Shown: positions 10,455 through 18,847, numbered from the stretch's first letter. The stretch: DNA of 39,251 nt from an uncultured Collinsella sp. (GCA_900548815.1 URLR01000010.1:1-39251); one strand, 5' to 3'. Numbers and translations are program-made. The notes: generated from the sequence alone by a model not told the origin.

Positions 10455-10483
10455 TTGCCTGATGCCGTGTGAGCGGCTATCAT
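10455..10483 (+). promoter_or_regulatory. Promoter of the queuosine-precursor transporter gene
   Basis: TTGCCT (10455-10460) and TATCAT (10478-10483) are separated by 17 nt. Transcription would begin near 10490, giving a leader of about 80 nt before the ATG at 10569. Confidence 0.55.
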
Positions 10484-10512
10484 ACCCACCGTCGTCTCAA
10501 GACCGGGGCGTC

Positions 10513-10562
10513 CGAGCAGTTCGGGTCCGATATCCTGCTCGTTAAACCTAAAACCAAAGGAG
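10513..10562 (+). promoter_or_regulatory. Structured leader, candidate preQ1-like riboswitch
   Basis: A perfect 7-bp stem CGAGCAG/CTGCTCG (10513-10519, 10535-10541) closes a 15-nt loop starting TTC and holding GGT (10524-10526). An A-rich tail follows (TTAAACCTAAAACC) with two ACC triplets that could pair with the loop GGT. The second abuts the ribosome site AAAGGAG. A hairpin plus A-rich tail forming a pseudoknot at the ribosome site is the preQ1-I plan, and the downstream gene is of the queuosine-precursor transporter family. The match to the preQ1-I consensus is only partial. Confidence 0.35.
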
Positions 10563-10568
10563 TACATA

Positions 10569-11291
10569 ATGATCAAGAAGGTCATGGAGGACTACAAGGT
10601 CCTGTTGCGGAGCATTCCCGCGGCAACGGTTTCGCTGTTTTTCGTGAGCGTCATCATGATGAACCTGCTGGCCAACAAAGAACTCATCAGCCTACCGTAT
10701 CTGGCGCTCGACTGTGGCTTTGTGGTGAGCTGGGTTTCGTTTTTGTGCCAGGACATGATTTGCAAGCGCTTTGGCGCCAAGGCATCCATCAAAATCTCTA
10801 TCCTCGCGCTGCTGGTCAACCTGGCCGTGAGCCTGTGCTTTTGGGCATGCTCGCTCACGCCCGGCATGTGGGGCGCTTACTACGACACGGGTATGATCGA
10901 GGTCAATACTGCCCTTAACGCCACCATCGGTGGCGCCTGGTACGTGGTGCTTGGCTCGTCGCTTGCCATGCTCGTTTCTGCCGTGGTTAACTCCACGCTC
11001 AACCAGTCGCTTGGCCGTATGCTCAAAAAGAATAACTTTGCGAGCTTTGCCTTCCGTTCCTATGTGTCCACGGGTGTTGGCCAGTTTATCGACAACCTGG
11101 TCTTCGCCATCGTGGTGAGCCACACGTTCTTTGGTTGGACCTGGGTGCAGGTCCTCATGTGCTCGCTGACCGGCGCTGTTGCCGAGCTGCTGTGCGAGGT
11201 CTTCCTGAGCCCCGTGGGCTACAAGGTCGTGCGCGGCTGGGAGCGCGAGAATGTGGGTTCCGAGTACCTCGAGCGCCACGCAACCGCCTAA
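10569..11291 (+). CDS. VUT family queuosine precursor transporter (YhhQ-like)
   Basis: A 240-residue integral membrane protein with about six helices. It has DUF165/VUT hallmarks: a conserved N-terminal MMNLLANK segment, an SWVSFLCQDMICKRFG loop after helix 2, and an SYVSTGVGQFIDNLVF segment near the C-terminal half. Family members import queuine, preQ1 or preQ0 for tRNA wobble modification. The ATG follows AAAGGAG. The SDR gene begins 9 nt after the stop, so the two are probably co-transcribed. The preceding leader may give preQ1-dependent control. Confidence 0.85.
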   Translation: MIKKVMEDYKVLLRSIPAATVSLFFVSVIMMNLLANKELISLPYLALDCGFVVSWVSFLCQDMICKRFGAKASIKISILALLVNLAVSLCFWACSLTPGMWGAYYDTGMIEVNTALNATIGGAWYVVLGSSLAMLVSAVVNSTLNQSLGRMLKKNNFASFAFRSYVSTGVGQFIDNLVFAIVVSHTFFGWTWVQVLMCSLTGAVAELLCEVFLSPVGYKVVRGWERENVGSEYLERHATA

Positions 11292-11300
11292 GGAGCAAGT

Positions 11301-11981
11301 ATGCGGGTTTTGATCACGGGCGCTTCGGGCGGTATCGGAGCCGCGTGCGTGCAGCGCTTTTTGGATGAGGGCCACGAGGTCGTGGGCTTTGATTTGCTGT
11401 CGCCGGCTATCGAACACGAGCGCTACCGCCATCTGATCGTTGATGTCCGCGAGCCGGATTCGTTTCCAAGCGACCTTGAGCCTCAGGTAATCGTGAACGT
11501 TGCCGGTACGCAGGATTCGGCCGACGACATCGCCGGCAACCTGTGTGGCACCATCAACGTGACCGAGCGCTACGCCTTTGTGGGGGAGGGGCTCGCCGCC
11601 AAGCCTGCGCCGGCTATCAAATCCGTGGTCAATGTGGGGTCGGCGAGCGGGCATACGGGATCGGAGTTTCCCGCCTATGCCGCCAGCAAGGGCGGCGTTA
11701 TCGCCTACACCAAGAACCTTGCAAACCGTCTGGCACCGCAGGCTATCGCCAACAGTGTGGACCCGGGCGGCGTTATCACGCCGCTCAACCGTTGCGTGAT
11801 GGAAGACGAGCACCTGTGGAACCAGATTATGGAGCTCACGCCGCTTAAACGCTGGGCCACCGCCCAAGAGATCGCCGAGTGGATCTACTTTGTGGGCGTG
11901 ACCAACCGGTTTATGACCGGGCAGAGTCTGCTGATCGATGGCGGCGAGGCCGGCCGCACGCAATTTATTTGGCCCGAATAG
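11301..11981 (+). CDS. Short-chain dehydrogenase/reductase
   Basis: A classical-type SDR of 226 residues. The cofactor loop GASGGIG lies at 7-13, with Asp31 after the second strand suggesting NAD(H). NVAG is at 66-69, a catalytic serine near 114-116, and YAASK gives Tyr126 and Lys130. The C-terminal GQSLLIDGG motif is also present. It is shorter than most classical SDRs because the region after the Rossmann loop is compact. The substrate cannot be read from sequence; hydroxysteroid or 3-oxoacyl substrates are both possible. It follows the transporter gene by 9 nt and ends at a strong terminator. Confidence 0.85.
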   Translation: MRVLITGASGGIGAACVQRFLDEGHEVVGFDLLSPAIEHERYRHLIVDVREPDSFPSDLEPQVIVNVAGTQDSADDIAGNLCGTINVTERYAFVGEGLAAKPAPAIKSVVNVGSASGHTGSEFPAYAASKGGVIAYTKNLANRLAPQAIANSVDPGGVITPLNRCVMEDEHLWNQIMELTPLKRWATAQEIAEWIYFVGVTNRFMTGQSLLIDGGEAGRTQFIWPE

Positions 11982-11982
11982 G

Positions 11983-12018
11983 AAACGCGCCCGATGGAAA
12001 GCTGTCGGGCGCGTTTTT
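11983..12018 (+). terminator. Rho-independent terminator after the SDR gene
   Basis: A perfect 12-bp stem, AAACGCGCCCGA (11983-11994) with TCGGGCGCGTTT (12005-12016), has a 10-nt loop and T residues to 12018. It separates the SDR gene from the convergent ung gene and may work in both directions. Confidence 0.85.
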
Positions 12019-12031
12019 GATGTATCGATTT

Positions 12032-12757
12032 TTAGCCGATGCAAGTCCAGTTGACGGGGGTCGAGCCGTGCTGTTCGAGTAGCCGATTGGCTGCCGAGAA
12101 GGGACGCGACCCCATAAAGGCGGGGAGTTCTACCGTGGCACGGTTGGCCGAAAGCGGCGAGGGGTGCGTGGAGGCCAGGCAGAACTTGCCGGTCGCCTTG
12201 CCCGCGCCGGTCGCGGCGAGCTTGCCCTCGACCATCTGCTGGGCAAAGCGGCCCCATGCCAAAAAGACTACCGGTTGGGGCAGCTGACAGCAGCGTTCGA
12301 TAACGTAGTCGGTGAGCGTGCTCCAGCCCAGTTTGGCGTGCGAGTTCGCGGCATGCTCGCGCACAGTGAGCGTGGTGTTGAGGAGCAGGACGCCCTGTTG
12401 TGCCCATGGCGTTAGATCTCCCGTGGCGGGAATGGGGCAACTCAGATCGGCTTTGAGTTCCTTGTAAATGTTGCGCAGACTCGGCGGCAACTTGGTTTGC
12501 GTCGCGGGGACCGAGAACGACAGCCCCATGGCCTGGTTGGGTCCGTGATAGGGGTCTTGACCCAAGATGACAACCTTGACCTGGTTGGCCGGCGTGTAGG
12601 CGAGGGCATTGAGGATGTCGTCTTGTGCCGGGTAGATAGTCTGCTCGGCACGCAAAAGGGCGATACGCTCGAGCAGCTGGTTCGTAGTGTTACGTACCGG
12701 CTGCGGTGCATCGCCCAACCAAGTTGCTATGTTGCGGTCGCGGGTCGCGGCGTCCAT
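12032..12757 (-). CDS. ung: Uracil-DNA glycosylase, family 1
   Basis: A 241-residue base-excision repair enzyme that removes uracil from DNA. The water-activating loop GQDPYHGP is at 66-73 with catalytic Asp68. An LLLNTTLTV strand follows, and the DNA-intercalating HPSPLS loop is at 198-203. Length and motif spacing are normal for the Ung family. The ATG at 12757 follows AAAGGAG. It lies 88 nt downstream of the DMT transporter on the same strand, but linkage of the two functions is not obvious. Confidence 0.96.
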   Translation of the reverse strand: MDAATRDRNIATWLGDAPQPVRNTTNQLLERIALLRAEQTIYPAQDDILNALAYTPANQVKVVILGQDPYHGPNQAMGLSFSVPATQTKLPPSLRNIYKELKADLSCPIPATGDLTPWAQQGVLLLNTTLTVREHAANSHAKLGWSTLTDYVIERCCQLPQPVVFLAWGRFAQQMVEGKLAATGAGKATGKFCLASTHPSPLSANRATVELPAFMGSRPFSAANRLLEQHGSTPVNWTCIG

Positions 12758-12845
12758 GGCGCTCCTTTACGTCAGATGCTCTGTCGGTATCTATTGTAAA
12801 GGCGCACCGGTTGCCTTTATGCCGCGGCTGTATGAAGAGCGGGGT

Positions 12846-13748
12846 CTACGAGACGTGCTCGGGCGCTCCTGTCATGCGAGCCTGTCCATGTGCGCGGAGG
12901 CGCGGAAGCTCGACGGTTGCCACCATGACGCCGGTGAGGATGAGGGCGGCGCCAAAGAAGGCGATGGGGCTCAGGACCTCGCCAACCAAGAAGAACGAAA
13001 AGACGGCGGAGCAGACCGGCTCGAGCGAGAAGGCGAAGCCAGTGGTCTCGGCGGGCACGTGGGGCTGCACAAGCGTTTGGGTGATAAAGCCGTAGGCAGA
13101 GCAGATGAGTGCGAGCGCAATGACGACCACGATCTCGCTGGGCGTACCGGGAAGCGTGAAGCCGCCAGAGGTGAATGCGGCGATGCCCGAGAACAAGCCG
13201 CCAAAGCCCAGCTGCCAAACGCCCAGGGACAGCGGATCGACTTCTTCGACAAACCGCTTGGCGACAATGATGTGTCCGGCGTAGACAAAGGCGGAGAGCA
13301 GCATGATGAGCGCGCCCGGGTTCAGGCTGGTGAAGTCGGCGCCCGAGAGCAGCAACATACCGCAGGTGACGATGGCGGTGCCGACGAGCACTTTGCGCTC
13401 GGGGGCGCGGCGCAGCAGGGCGGCGTTGGCAAACGGCACGATCACGACCGTCAGGCTCTGCAAAAAGCCGGCAGTGGAGGCGGAGGTGAGGCTGGAGCCC
13501 AGGCACATGCAGGTGAGCTCGGTTGCCATAATGGCGCCGATGATGGCGGCGCGGACCATAAGGTCGCGGTTGATGTGTAACGCGCGCTTGTGGAAGAGCA
13601 GCAGGCAGACCACAAAGGCGATAATGCAACGCAGCGCAACGATGCTCGTGGCGTTCATGCTGTCCATGCCGATCTTCATGAGGGGATACGAAAAGCCCCA
13701 TGCGACGGGAACGGAAAATGAGAGCGCGATTGCTTTTTTGCGATCCAT
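12846..13748 (-). CDS. DMT superfamily (EamA) transporter
   Basis: A 300-residue inner-membrane protein with ten hydrophobic helices arranged as two EamA repeats (about 5-135 and 150-285). The first repeat starts with the family's SVPVAWGFSYPLMKIGMDSM. EamA proteins usually export metabolites such as amino acids; the substrate here is unknown. The gene is divergent from the LysR regulator at 13907, a classic arrangement in which the regulator controls the exporter. The ATG follows AAAAGGAG. Confidence 0.88.
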   Translation of the reverse strand: MDRKKAIALSFSVPVAWGFSYPLMKIGMDSMNATSIVALRCIIAFVVCLLLFHKRALHINRDLMVRAAIIGAIMATELTCMCLGSSLTSASTAGFLQSLTVVIVPFANAALLRRAPERKVLVGTAIVTCGMLLLSGADFTSLNPGALIMLLSAFVYAGHIIVAKRFVEEVDPLSLGVWQLGFGGLFSGIAAFTSGGFTLPGTPSEIVVVIALALICSAYGFITQTLVQPHVPAETTGFAFSLEPVCSAVFSFFLVGEVLSPIAFFGAALILTGVMVATVELPRLRAHGQARMTGAPEHVS

Positions 13749-13828
13749 GGGACTCCTTTTGTTACAGAACGGTTTCGCAAAAAGGATTCTGCTCCCAGAT
13801 ATGGATGTAGTAAAGCGAATGTATCTTC

Positions 13829-13847
13829 AGTATGATTAAGAAATACT
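13829..13847. promoter_or_regulatory. Candidate LysR-type operator
   Basis: AGTAT (13829-13833) and ATACT (13843-13847) form an inverted repeat with a 9-nt spacer, containing a T-N11-A match. It sits in the 158-bp gap between the divergent DMT exporter and LysR genes, where a LysR regulator would bind. Confidence 0.4.
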
Positions 13848-13906
13848 AATGTAGGCAGAAAAAGCCCTGGCAAAACGTTTTACGGCTGCATTGATGTGGA
13901 GGCACG

Positions 13907-14773
13907 ATGGCATCGCGGTATCAGATTGTTTGTATGGTGGTCGATTGCGGCAGCCTGAAACGTGCGGCCGACGAGCTGGGCTATACGCAAAGTGCGGTGA
14001 GCCAGGCCGTCAAGGCGCTCGAGCGCGAACTGGGTACCACGCTTATCGAGCGCGGAAAGCAGGGCGTTTCGCTTACGCGCGACGGCAAGCAGTACCTGCC
14101 GTATTTGCGACAGATTGTGACTGCCGAGGCTGAGCTCGAGGGCAAGCGCCAGGAGCTGCTGGGGCTTTCGTCGACCGATATTCGTATCGCGACGTTTACC
14201 AACGTGAGTCGAACCGTGTTGCCGCGCGTGATCCGCGACTTTGGGGCCCTGCACCCGGGGGTACACTTTACCCTTAAGCAGGGCGATTACACGCGCAACG
14301 CCCAGTGGGTGCACGATGGCGTGGTTGATTTTTGCTTTACGGCACGCGGTTTTACCGCGGGACTCGAGAAGCGCGTGGTCTATCACGACGAGTTGGTAGC
14401 ATGGTTGCCGGCCGCGCATCCGCTGGCGGCAAAGGAAAAGGTGACGCTCGCCGACCTGGCGTCCGAGCCGTTTGTGCTGCTGGATGAGGGCGAACAGAGT
14501 CTGGTGCTCGATGCATTCGCGGCGCATGGCCTGTCGCCGCACGTGACGAGCGAGGTCACCGACGACTACACCATCATGGCGATGGTGGAGGAGGGCCTAG
14601 GCGTGAGTATGCTCTACCGTCGTACTGTGGAGGGCATGCGTGCCGATATTCGCGTACGTCCCATCGTGCACGCCCCCTCGCGCGACGTAGTGGCGGCCTG
14701 GCGCAGCTGGGACACCATGCCTATCGCCACGAGGCGCTTTATCGACTATATGAGCTCACATATTGTCAATTAA
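13907..14773 (+). CDS. LysR family transcriptional regulator
   Basis: A 288-residue regulator. The N-terminal helix-turn-helix (about 1-60) reads RYQIVCMVVDCGSLKRAADE then LGYTQSAVSQAVKALERELG. A linker helix and a LysR substrate-binding domain (about 85-285) follow. The divergent DMT exporter starts 158 bp away, so the exporter is its likely target and the exported compound its likely effector. The ATG follows GTGGAGG. It converges with the MATE gene 27 nt downstream, with no obvious terminator hairpin between them. Confidence 0.9.
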   Translation: MASRYQIVCMVVDCGSLKRAADELGYTQSAVSQAVKALERELGTTLIERGKQGVSLTRDGKQYLPYLRQIVTAEAELEGKRQELLGLSSTDIRIATFTNVSRTVLPRVIRDFGALHPGVHFTLKQGDYTRNAQWVHDGVVDFCFTARGFTAGLEKRVVYHDELVAWLPAAHPLAAKEKVTLADLASEPFVLLDEGEQSLVLDAFAAHGLSPHVTSEVTDDYTIMAMVEEGLGVSMLYRRTVEGMRADIRVRPIVHAPSRDVVAAWRSWDTMPIATRRFIDYMSSHIVN

Positions 14774-14800
14774 TGACTGGCGTGGCGTTGAGTGCAGTGT

Positions 14801-16183
14801 TTAGCGGGCTGTCGCTTTGGCTTGGGTTGCGCGATAGGTGCGTGCCGGGTGGCAAAGTAGTACCGCTACGACCATAAAGAACGCCGTGGTGCCCAGGCTG
14901 ATGGGGTAGACCATCATGATGTTCGCAAAGGTGCGGAAGTGCGGGAACACGCAGAACACCCAATAGAAGCGGATGCCGCAGACGCAGATCATGGTGATGA
15001 GGGCGGGTGTGAGCGAGATACCAAAGCCGCGCAGGTAGCCTGACATGTTTTCGTAGAACATGCTAAAGGCGTACGCCGGGAAGATCGAACACACGCGGAT
15101 ATAGCCGATCGAGACGATGTTGGGGTCGCTGTTGAACAGCGACAAGATCTCACGCCCCAGGCCGACAATAACGATAATTGTGGTGAGCGCGACGATACCG
15201 CCTTCGACCAGGCAGACCTTGAGCGTTTTGGTGCAGCGGTCGATCTGGCGGGCACCGTGGTTTTGTCCCACAAAGGTGGTGCAAGCCTGGCTAAAGCTGT
15301 TGAGCAGGTTGTAGCACACGTACTCCAGGCTCATAGCGGCGCTCGAGGCCGCCATGACCTCGGTGCCCAGGCTGTTGATGGCAGACTGGATGATGATGTT
15401 GGCGACGGCAAAGACGGCGCTTTGGATGCCGGCGGGCAGGCCGATCTTGACGATGCGCTTGAGGGCGACGGGGTCGATAGCCAGGTCGCGCGGGGTGACG
15501 CGGACGACGGAGTCGGTCTTGAGTAGGCGGATAAAGAGCGTAGCGGCGCTGACGGTGTAAGCGATGGCGGTGGCGATAGCGACGCCCGCGACGCCCCAGT
15601 GGAGTACGGGGACAAAGATGAGGTCCAGGCCAATGTTGAGGACGGTGGACACGGCAAGCGCCTGTAGCGGCATGCGGGTGATGCCGACGGAGCGGAAGAT
15701 TGCGGCTTCAAAGTTGTAAAGCAAGATTGAGGGCATGCTGAGCAAAAAGACGCGCAGATAGAGTGAGGCGAGCGGCATGGTCTCGGCGGGAACGTTGAGC
15801 GCGGCGAGCATGGGCTCGGCAAAGATCTCGCCCAGTGCGATGACGACAAAGCCCACGAGTGCCATTAAAATCGAGGTATGGACGGCGCGTTTGACCATGT
15901 TCTGATCGTTGCGGCCGATAGCGTTGGCGATGACCACGTTGGAGCCAAGCGACATGCCAATAAACAGGTTGAGCATAAGACTGGTAAGCGGAACATTGGA
16001 GCCGACCGCCGCCATGGCGAGGGTTCCCTGGTCGCCCGAGAAATTACCGATGATGACCGTGGCGATGAGGTTCGACAGCTGCTCCAAGATGCTCGTGGCG
16101 GCCACGGGGAAGGCGAACAGGGGAATGTTACGCCACAGCGAGCCGGTGGTCATGTCAATGTGCTTAGATACGGTGTCAGCCAT
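14801..16183 (-). CDS. MATE family efflux transporter
   Basis: A 460-residue membrane protein with twelve helices in two six-helix halves. The N-terminal region NIPLFAFPVAATSILEQLSN, followed by IIGNFSGDQGTLAMAAVG, and the mid-protein GLPAGIQSAVFAVANIIIQS segment are typical MATE features. These proteins export drugs or metabolites in exchange for Na+ or H+. The ribosome site is weak (GAGAG). It is divergent from the rRNA methyltransferase gene at 16311. Substrate is not predictable. Confidence 0.9.
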   Translation of the reverse strand: MADTVSKHIDMTTGSLWRNIPLFAFPVAATSILEQLSNLIATVIIGNFSGDQGTLAMAAVGSNVPLTSLMLNLFIGMSLGSNVVIANAIGRNDQNMVKRAVHTSILMALVGFVVIALGEIFAEPMLAALNVPAETMPLASLYLRVFLLSMPSILLYNFEAAIFRSVGITRMPLQALAVSTVLNIGLDLIFVPVLHWGVAGVAIATAIAYTVSAATLFIRLLKTDSVVRVTPRDLAIDPVALKRIVKIGLPAGIQSAVFAVANIIIQSAINSLGTEVMAASSAAMSLEYVCYNLLNSFSQACTTFVGQNHGARQIDRCTKTLKVCLVEGGIVALTTIIVIVGLGREILSLFNSDPNIVSIGYIRVCSIFPAYAFSMFYENMSGYLRGFGISLTPALITMICVCGIRFYWVFCVFPHFRTFANIMMVYPISLGTTAFFMVVAVLLCHPARTYRATQAKATAR

Positions 16184-16310
16184 ACGCTCTCAATCTCTAA
16201 TATGCTTTTTCGTGCTCATTTGCGCAGACGATGATACTCCTAATCGACTAGTCATTGGGGAAGGCGTGCGACAATGGTGGGCGTTGTGTTGTTCGCGCTA
16301 AGGAGTTGCC

Positions 16311-17126
16311 ATGTTGTTGTGTCCCGTTTGCCATGAGCCGTTGGTGGACGACGAGCGCGGGGCCGCATGCGCGGGCGGACACCGGTTTGACCGTGCTCGC
16401 GAGGGCTATCTATATCTGTTGCGCTCGTCCAAGAGCGGCGACTCCATGGGCGATCCCAAGTCGCAGGCACGCAGCCGTCGTGACTTTCTGAACCGCGGTT
16501 ACTATGCGCCGTTGCGCGATGCGATGGTTGAGCTGGCGCGCGAACGGGTGTCTGGGCGCGCCGCGTCTGCGAACGGACCCATGACGCTGCTCGATATTTG
16601 CTGCGGCGAGGGCTATTACACCAGCGCCATGGGCGCGGTGCCGGGCGTGGATGCCTACGGTTTCGACCTGGGCAAGGAGATGGTACGCCTGGCTGCCAAG
16701 CGCGGCGATGCGACCTACTTCGTGGCCAACATGAAGGACATCCCCGTGGCCGATGGCGCCTTCGATATGGTGACCGAGCTCTTTGCTCCCTTTAACGAGC
16801 GCGAGTTTGCCCGCGTGCTGGCGCCCGAAGGCTCGCTCTACACCGTGGTGCCGGGCGCCCGTCATCTGTTTGGGCTCAAGGAGGTGCTCTACGACACGCC
16901 GTACCTTAACGATGAGAAGCTGCCGAAGACCACCGAGCTCGAGTTGGTCGGAACGCAGCGGGTGTCTGCGATCATTACGCTCCAGACCCAGGCAGACATC
17001 GAGGCGGTGTTCCAGATGACGCCGTACTACTACCGCACGCGCCCTGCCGACAAAGAGCGCCTGGCAAACCTCGATACCCTTCAAACCGACATCGACTTCA
17101 TCATCGCCGAGTACCGCCACAGCTAA
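16311..17126 (+). CDS. RlmA-like 23S rRNA (guanine-N1) methyltransferase
   Basis: A 271-residue enzyme. The N-terminal zinc site Cys4, Cys7, Cys20 and His24, then the DPKSQARSRRDFLNRGYY segment, is the RlmA/RrmA signature. The SAM-binding domain has LLDICCGEGYYTS near residue 94 and a KEMVRLAAKR acidic-loop region. RlmA methylates G745 or G748 in 23S rRNA helix 35; the latter (TlrB type) alters macrolide response. Which base is modified cannot be told here. The ATG follows AAGGAG. The stop codon touches palindrome R2. Confidence 0.85.
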   Translation: MLLCPVCHEPLVDDERGAACAGGHRFDRAREGYLYLLRSSKSGDSMGDPKSQARSRRDFLNRGYYAPLRDAMVELARERVSGRAASANGPMTLLDICCGEGYYTSAMGAVPGVDAYGFDLGKEMVRLAAKRGDATYFVANMKDIPVADGAFDMVTELFAPFNEREFARVLAPEGSLYTVVPGARHLFGLKEVLYDTPYLNDEKLPKTTELELVGTQRVSAIITLQTQADIEAVFQMTPYYYRTRPADKERLANLDTLQTDIDFIIAEYRHS

Positions 17127-17161
17127 CCTACCAATAAGGGACAGGTTTATTTTGGTAGGTT
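17125..17161. repeat. REP-like palindrome R2
   Basis: A perfect 10-bp stem AACCTACCAA (17125-17134) with TTGGTAGGTT (17152-17161) holds a 17-nt loop carrying AAGGGACAGGTTTATT. The loop core is shared almost exactly with R5 at 33810. The 5' arm overlaps the last two bases of the rlmA-like stop codon. Confidence 0.75.
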
Positions 17162-17177
17162 TTATGTGGGCAAACGT

Positions 17178-17215
17178 AAAGGGCCGACCGCGGAGATGCG
17201 CGATCGGCCCTTTTT
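17178..17215. terminator. Rho-independent terminator, probably bidirectional
   Basis: AAAGGGCCGA (17178-17187) pairs with TCGGCCCTTT (17204-17213) and leads into a T run at 17211-17215 on the plus strand. It separates the rRNA methyltransferase from the convergent membrane protein gene. Confidence 0.8.
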
Positions 17216-17251
17216 AGTTGCTTGGCTGCAGAGGTTACGAGAAGCGAGCGC

Positions 17252-17653
17252 TTACAGGCGGTCCTTGTTCTCGGCCTTAACGGCGTGCGCCTGCTGAACA
17301 AAGAACAGGTCGTACACCACGATGACAAAGGCGACGATATTGACGGAGCTGCCGCCGAGCGCGGGAAGCGTGAGCACGGCCTGCACAATCGTGGCGATTG
17401 CGGCAACGATGCCGAGCTTAAACGCGCCATCCACCTGCGAAGGCTTGTTGGCGCCCTTGATGCCCGCAACACCTGCGGCAAGATCGACAATGCCCTTGGC
17501 GACAAGCACGATCGCGGCGAGCATGGCGTTCGACCCGTACGTGGAATCGAGGTTGCCACTGGCGATACCGACGCCGGCGATGACGAGGCTGGCGATGCCC
17601 AAAACAAAGTAGACGAGGGCAAGGATTTTGAGTGTCTTGCGAGCGGCGCTCAT
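17252..17653 (-). CDS. Small four-helix membrane protein, unknown function
   Basis: A 133-residue protein with four hydrophobic segments (about 8-30, 42-66, 80-100 and 103-122) and a charged C-terminal tail (VKAENKDRL). I do not recognise a named family. The ATG at 17653 is chosen because GAAAGGACC lies just upstream; a longer in-frame reading to 18052 crosses non-coding sequence. The first helix (KILALVYFVLGIASLVIAGV) is not a cleavable signal. Neighbours give no functional hint. Confidence 0.75.
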   Translation of the reverse strand: MSAARKTLKILALVYFVLGIASLVIAGVGIASGNLDSTYGSNAMLAAIVLVAKGIVDLAAGVAGIKGANKPSQVDGAFKLGIVAAIATIVQAVLTLPALGGSSVNIVAFVIVVYDLFFVQQAHAVKAENKDRL

Positions 17654-17887
17654 AGCTGGTCCTTTCGATGCGGGCGCGGAGAATCTGTCGCACCCAGGTT
17701 GCGGCACATATCGTGAAGCACATTGTAGTTCAACGCGGCGATGCATGCGCCTGAAAGCGCTTTGAGCTCGCTCAGCCCAACCCAACCTTTCAAAAAGGAA
17801 AGCTGGACGTAAGCCAAATCGATGGCAGCTCATGTGCGGCGCTGAGATGATGAGGTCGTAATAAGGAGTTGGTCTCAAGGAGGAGCC

Positions 17888-18031
17888 ATGATGTACGGAG
17901 CAGGGCAAGTGCGTGAGCCGCGTTCGTTGGGAAGGCGCATGAGTGATTCCGTGATCGCTGCCGTGTGCACGGGATTGATGGCAGTGCTTTGCATTGGGAT
18001 GCTGTGGGCCATGACGCATGTGGGACAATAG
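17888..18031 (+). CDS. 47-residue single-helix membrane protein (candidate small gene)
   Basis: Begins ATG ATG after a strong AAGGAGGAG ribosome site. The N-terminus is basic (REPRSLGRRMSD), followed by one helix (SVIAAVCTGLMAVLCIGMLW) ending AMTHVGQ. That is the usual inside-out layout of a small membrane protein. It ends 63 nt before the rsmJ-like gene and reads in the same direction. The preceding 234 bp (17654-17887) hold nothing else I recognise. No family is known to me, so its reality rests on the ribosome site and hydrophobic pattern. Confidence 0.55.
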   Translation: MMYGAGQVREPRSLGRRMSDSVIAAVCTGLMAVLCIGMLWAMTHVGQ

Positions 18032-18094
18032 CGGGCGGTGGGGTGCCGACACAAACGGCGCTCACGTATTCGTTTTGCTTGTTAAGGAGTACCC

Positions 18095-18799
18095 ATGGGC
18101 GTCGTCGATCCCTTTTCTGTTGCTCGGGCCGCGGGGCTTGAGCTGATCGGGAAGTCCGAGGGCCTCACACTCACCGACGGCACGATGGAGCTGCGTGCCG
18201 ATTTTACCCGCATGCTTCCGCGGCTTAAACAGGGCCGTCTGCAGCAAGAGCTACTGGTGAAGGCTGCGCGCACAAAAGGCATCGAGCAACCATGGGCGAT
18301 TGACGCCACGGCGGGCTTTGGCGAGGATTCGCTGCTGTTGGCGGCTGCGGGCTTTACCGTCGATCTGTATGAGCAGGATTGCGTGATCGCGGCGCTCCTC
18401 AAGGATGCCCTGGATCGCGCGGCAGATGATCCGGCGCTTGCGGCTGCCGTGGCTCGCATGCGCCTTCATGCGGGCGAGGACAGCATTGCCGGTCTTCGCC
18501 ATACAGCTGAGTTGATCGGGCGGGGCGAGCTTGCCGCTCCCGATGCGGTGTACCTGGACCCCATGTTTCCCGAGCGCACCAAAAGTGCGGCGGTCAAAAA
18601 GAAGTTCCAACTCCTGCACCATTTGGAACAGCCATGCGCCGATGAGGAGGCGCTGGTCGAAGCCGCGCTTGCGGTACACCCGCGCAAGGTCGTTATCAAG
18701 CGGCCGGTGAAGGGGCCGCTGCTTGCCGGCGTTAAGCCGAGCTATCAACTTGCGGGCAAGGCCGTTCGTTACGATGTCTTGGTGCCGCCGCGCCCGTAG
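18095..18799 (+). CDS. rsmJ: RsmJ-like 16S rRNA (guanine-N2) methyltransferase
   Basis: A 234-residue SAM-dependent enzyme. The glycine-rich motif AIDATAGFGEDSLLLAAAGF is near residue 67 and VDLYEQD follows as the acidic SAM-ribose site. The catalytic-side motif YLDPMFPERTKSAAVKKK is diagnostic of RsmJ (YhiQ), which methylates G1516 of 16S rRNA in E. coli. A KVVIKRPVKGP strand lies near the C-terminus. The ATG follows TTAAGGAG. Outside Proteobacteria the exact target base is inferred. Confidence 0.85.
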   Translation: MGVVDPFSVARAAGLELIGKSEGLTLTDGTMELRADFTRMLPRLKQGRLQQELLVKAARTKGIEQPWAIDATAGFGEDSLLLAAAGFTVDLYEQDCVIAALLKDALDRAADDPALAAAVARMRLHAGEDSIAGLRHTAELIGRGELAAPDAVYLDPMFPERTKSAAVKKKFQLLHHLEQPCADEEALVEAALAVHPRKVVIKRPVKGPLLAGVKPSYQLAGKAVRYDVLVPPRP

Positions 18800-18847
18800 C
18801 TTGCGTGCGATGGTTGACGCTCCGTCGGTGCCGTGCCGATGCGGTGC

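Noticed and set aside
11301..11981. Bile-acid hydroxysteroid dehydrogenase
   Set aside because: Such enzymes occur in Collinsella, but the SDR is short and carries only general SDR motifs, so no substrate can be claimed.
10692..12440. 582-codon minus-strand frame across the VUT and SDR genes and part of ung
   Set aside because: It crosses two good genes and a strong terminator, so it cannot be one real gene.
12797..12819. Terminator between the DMT transporter and ung
   Set aside because: The 7-bp stem TAAAGGC/GCCTTTA has no following T run on the minus strand and is weak.
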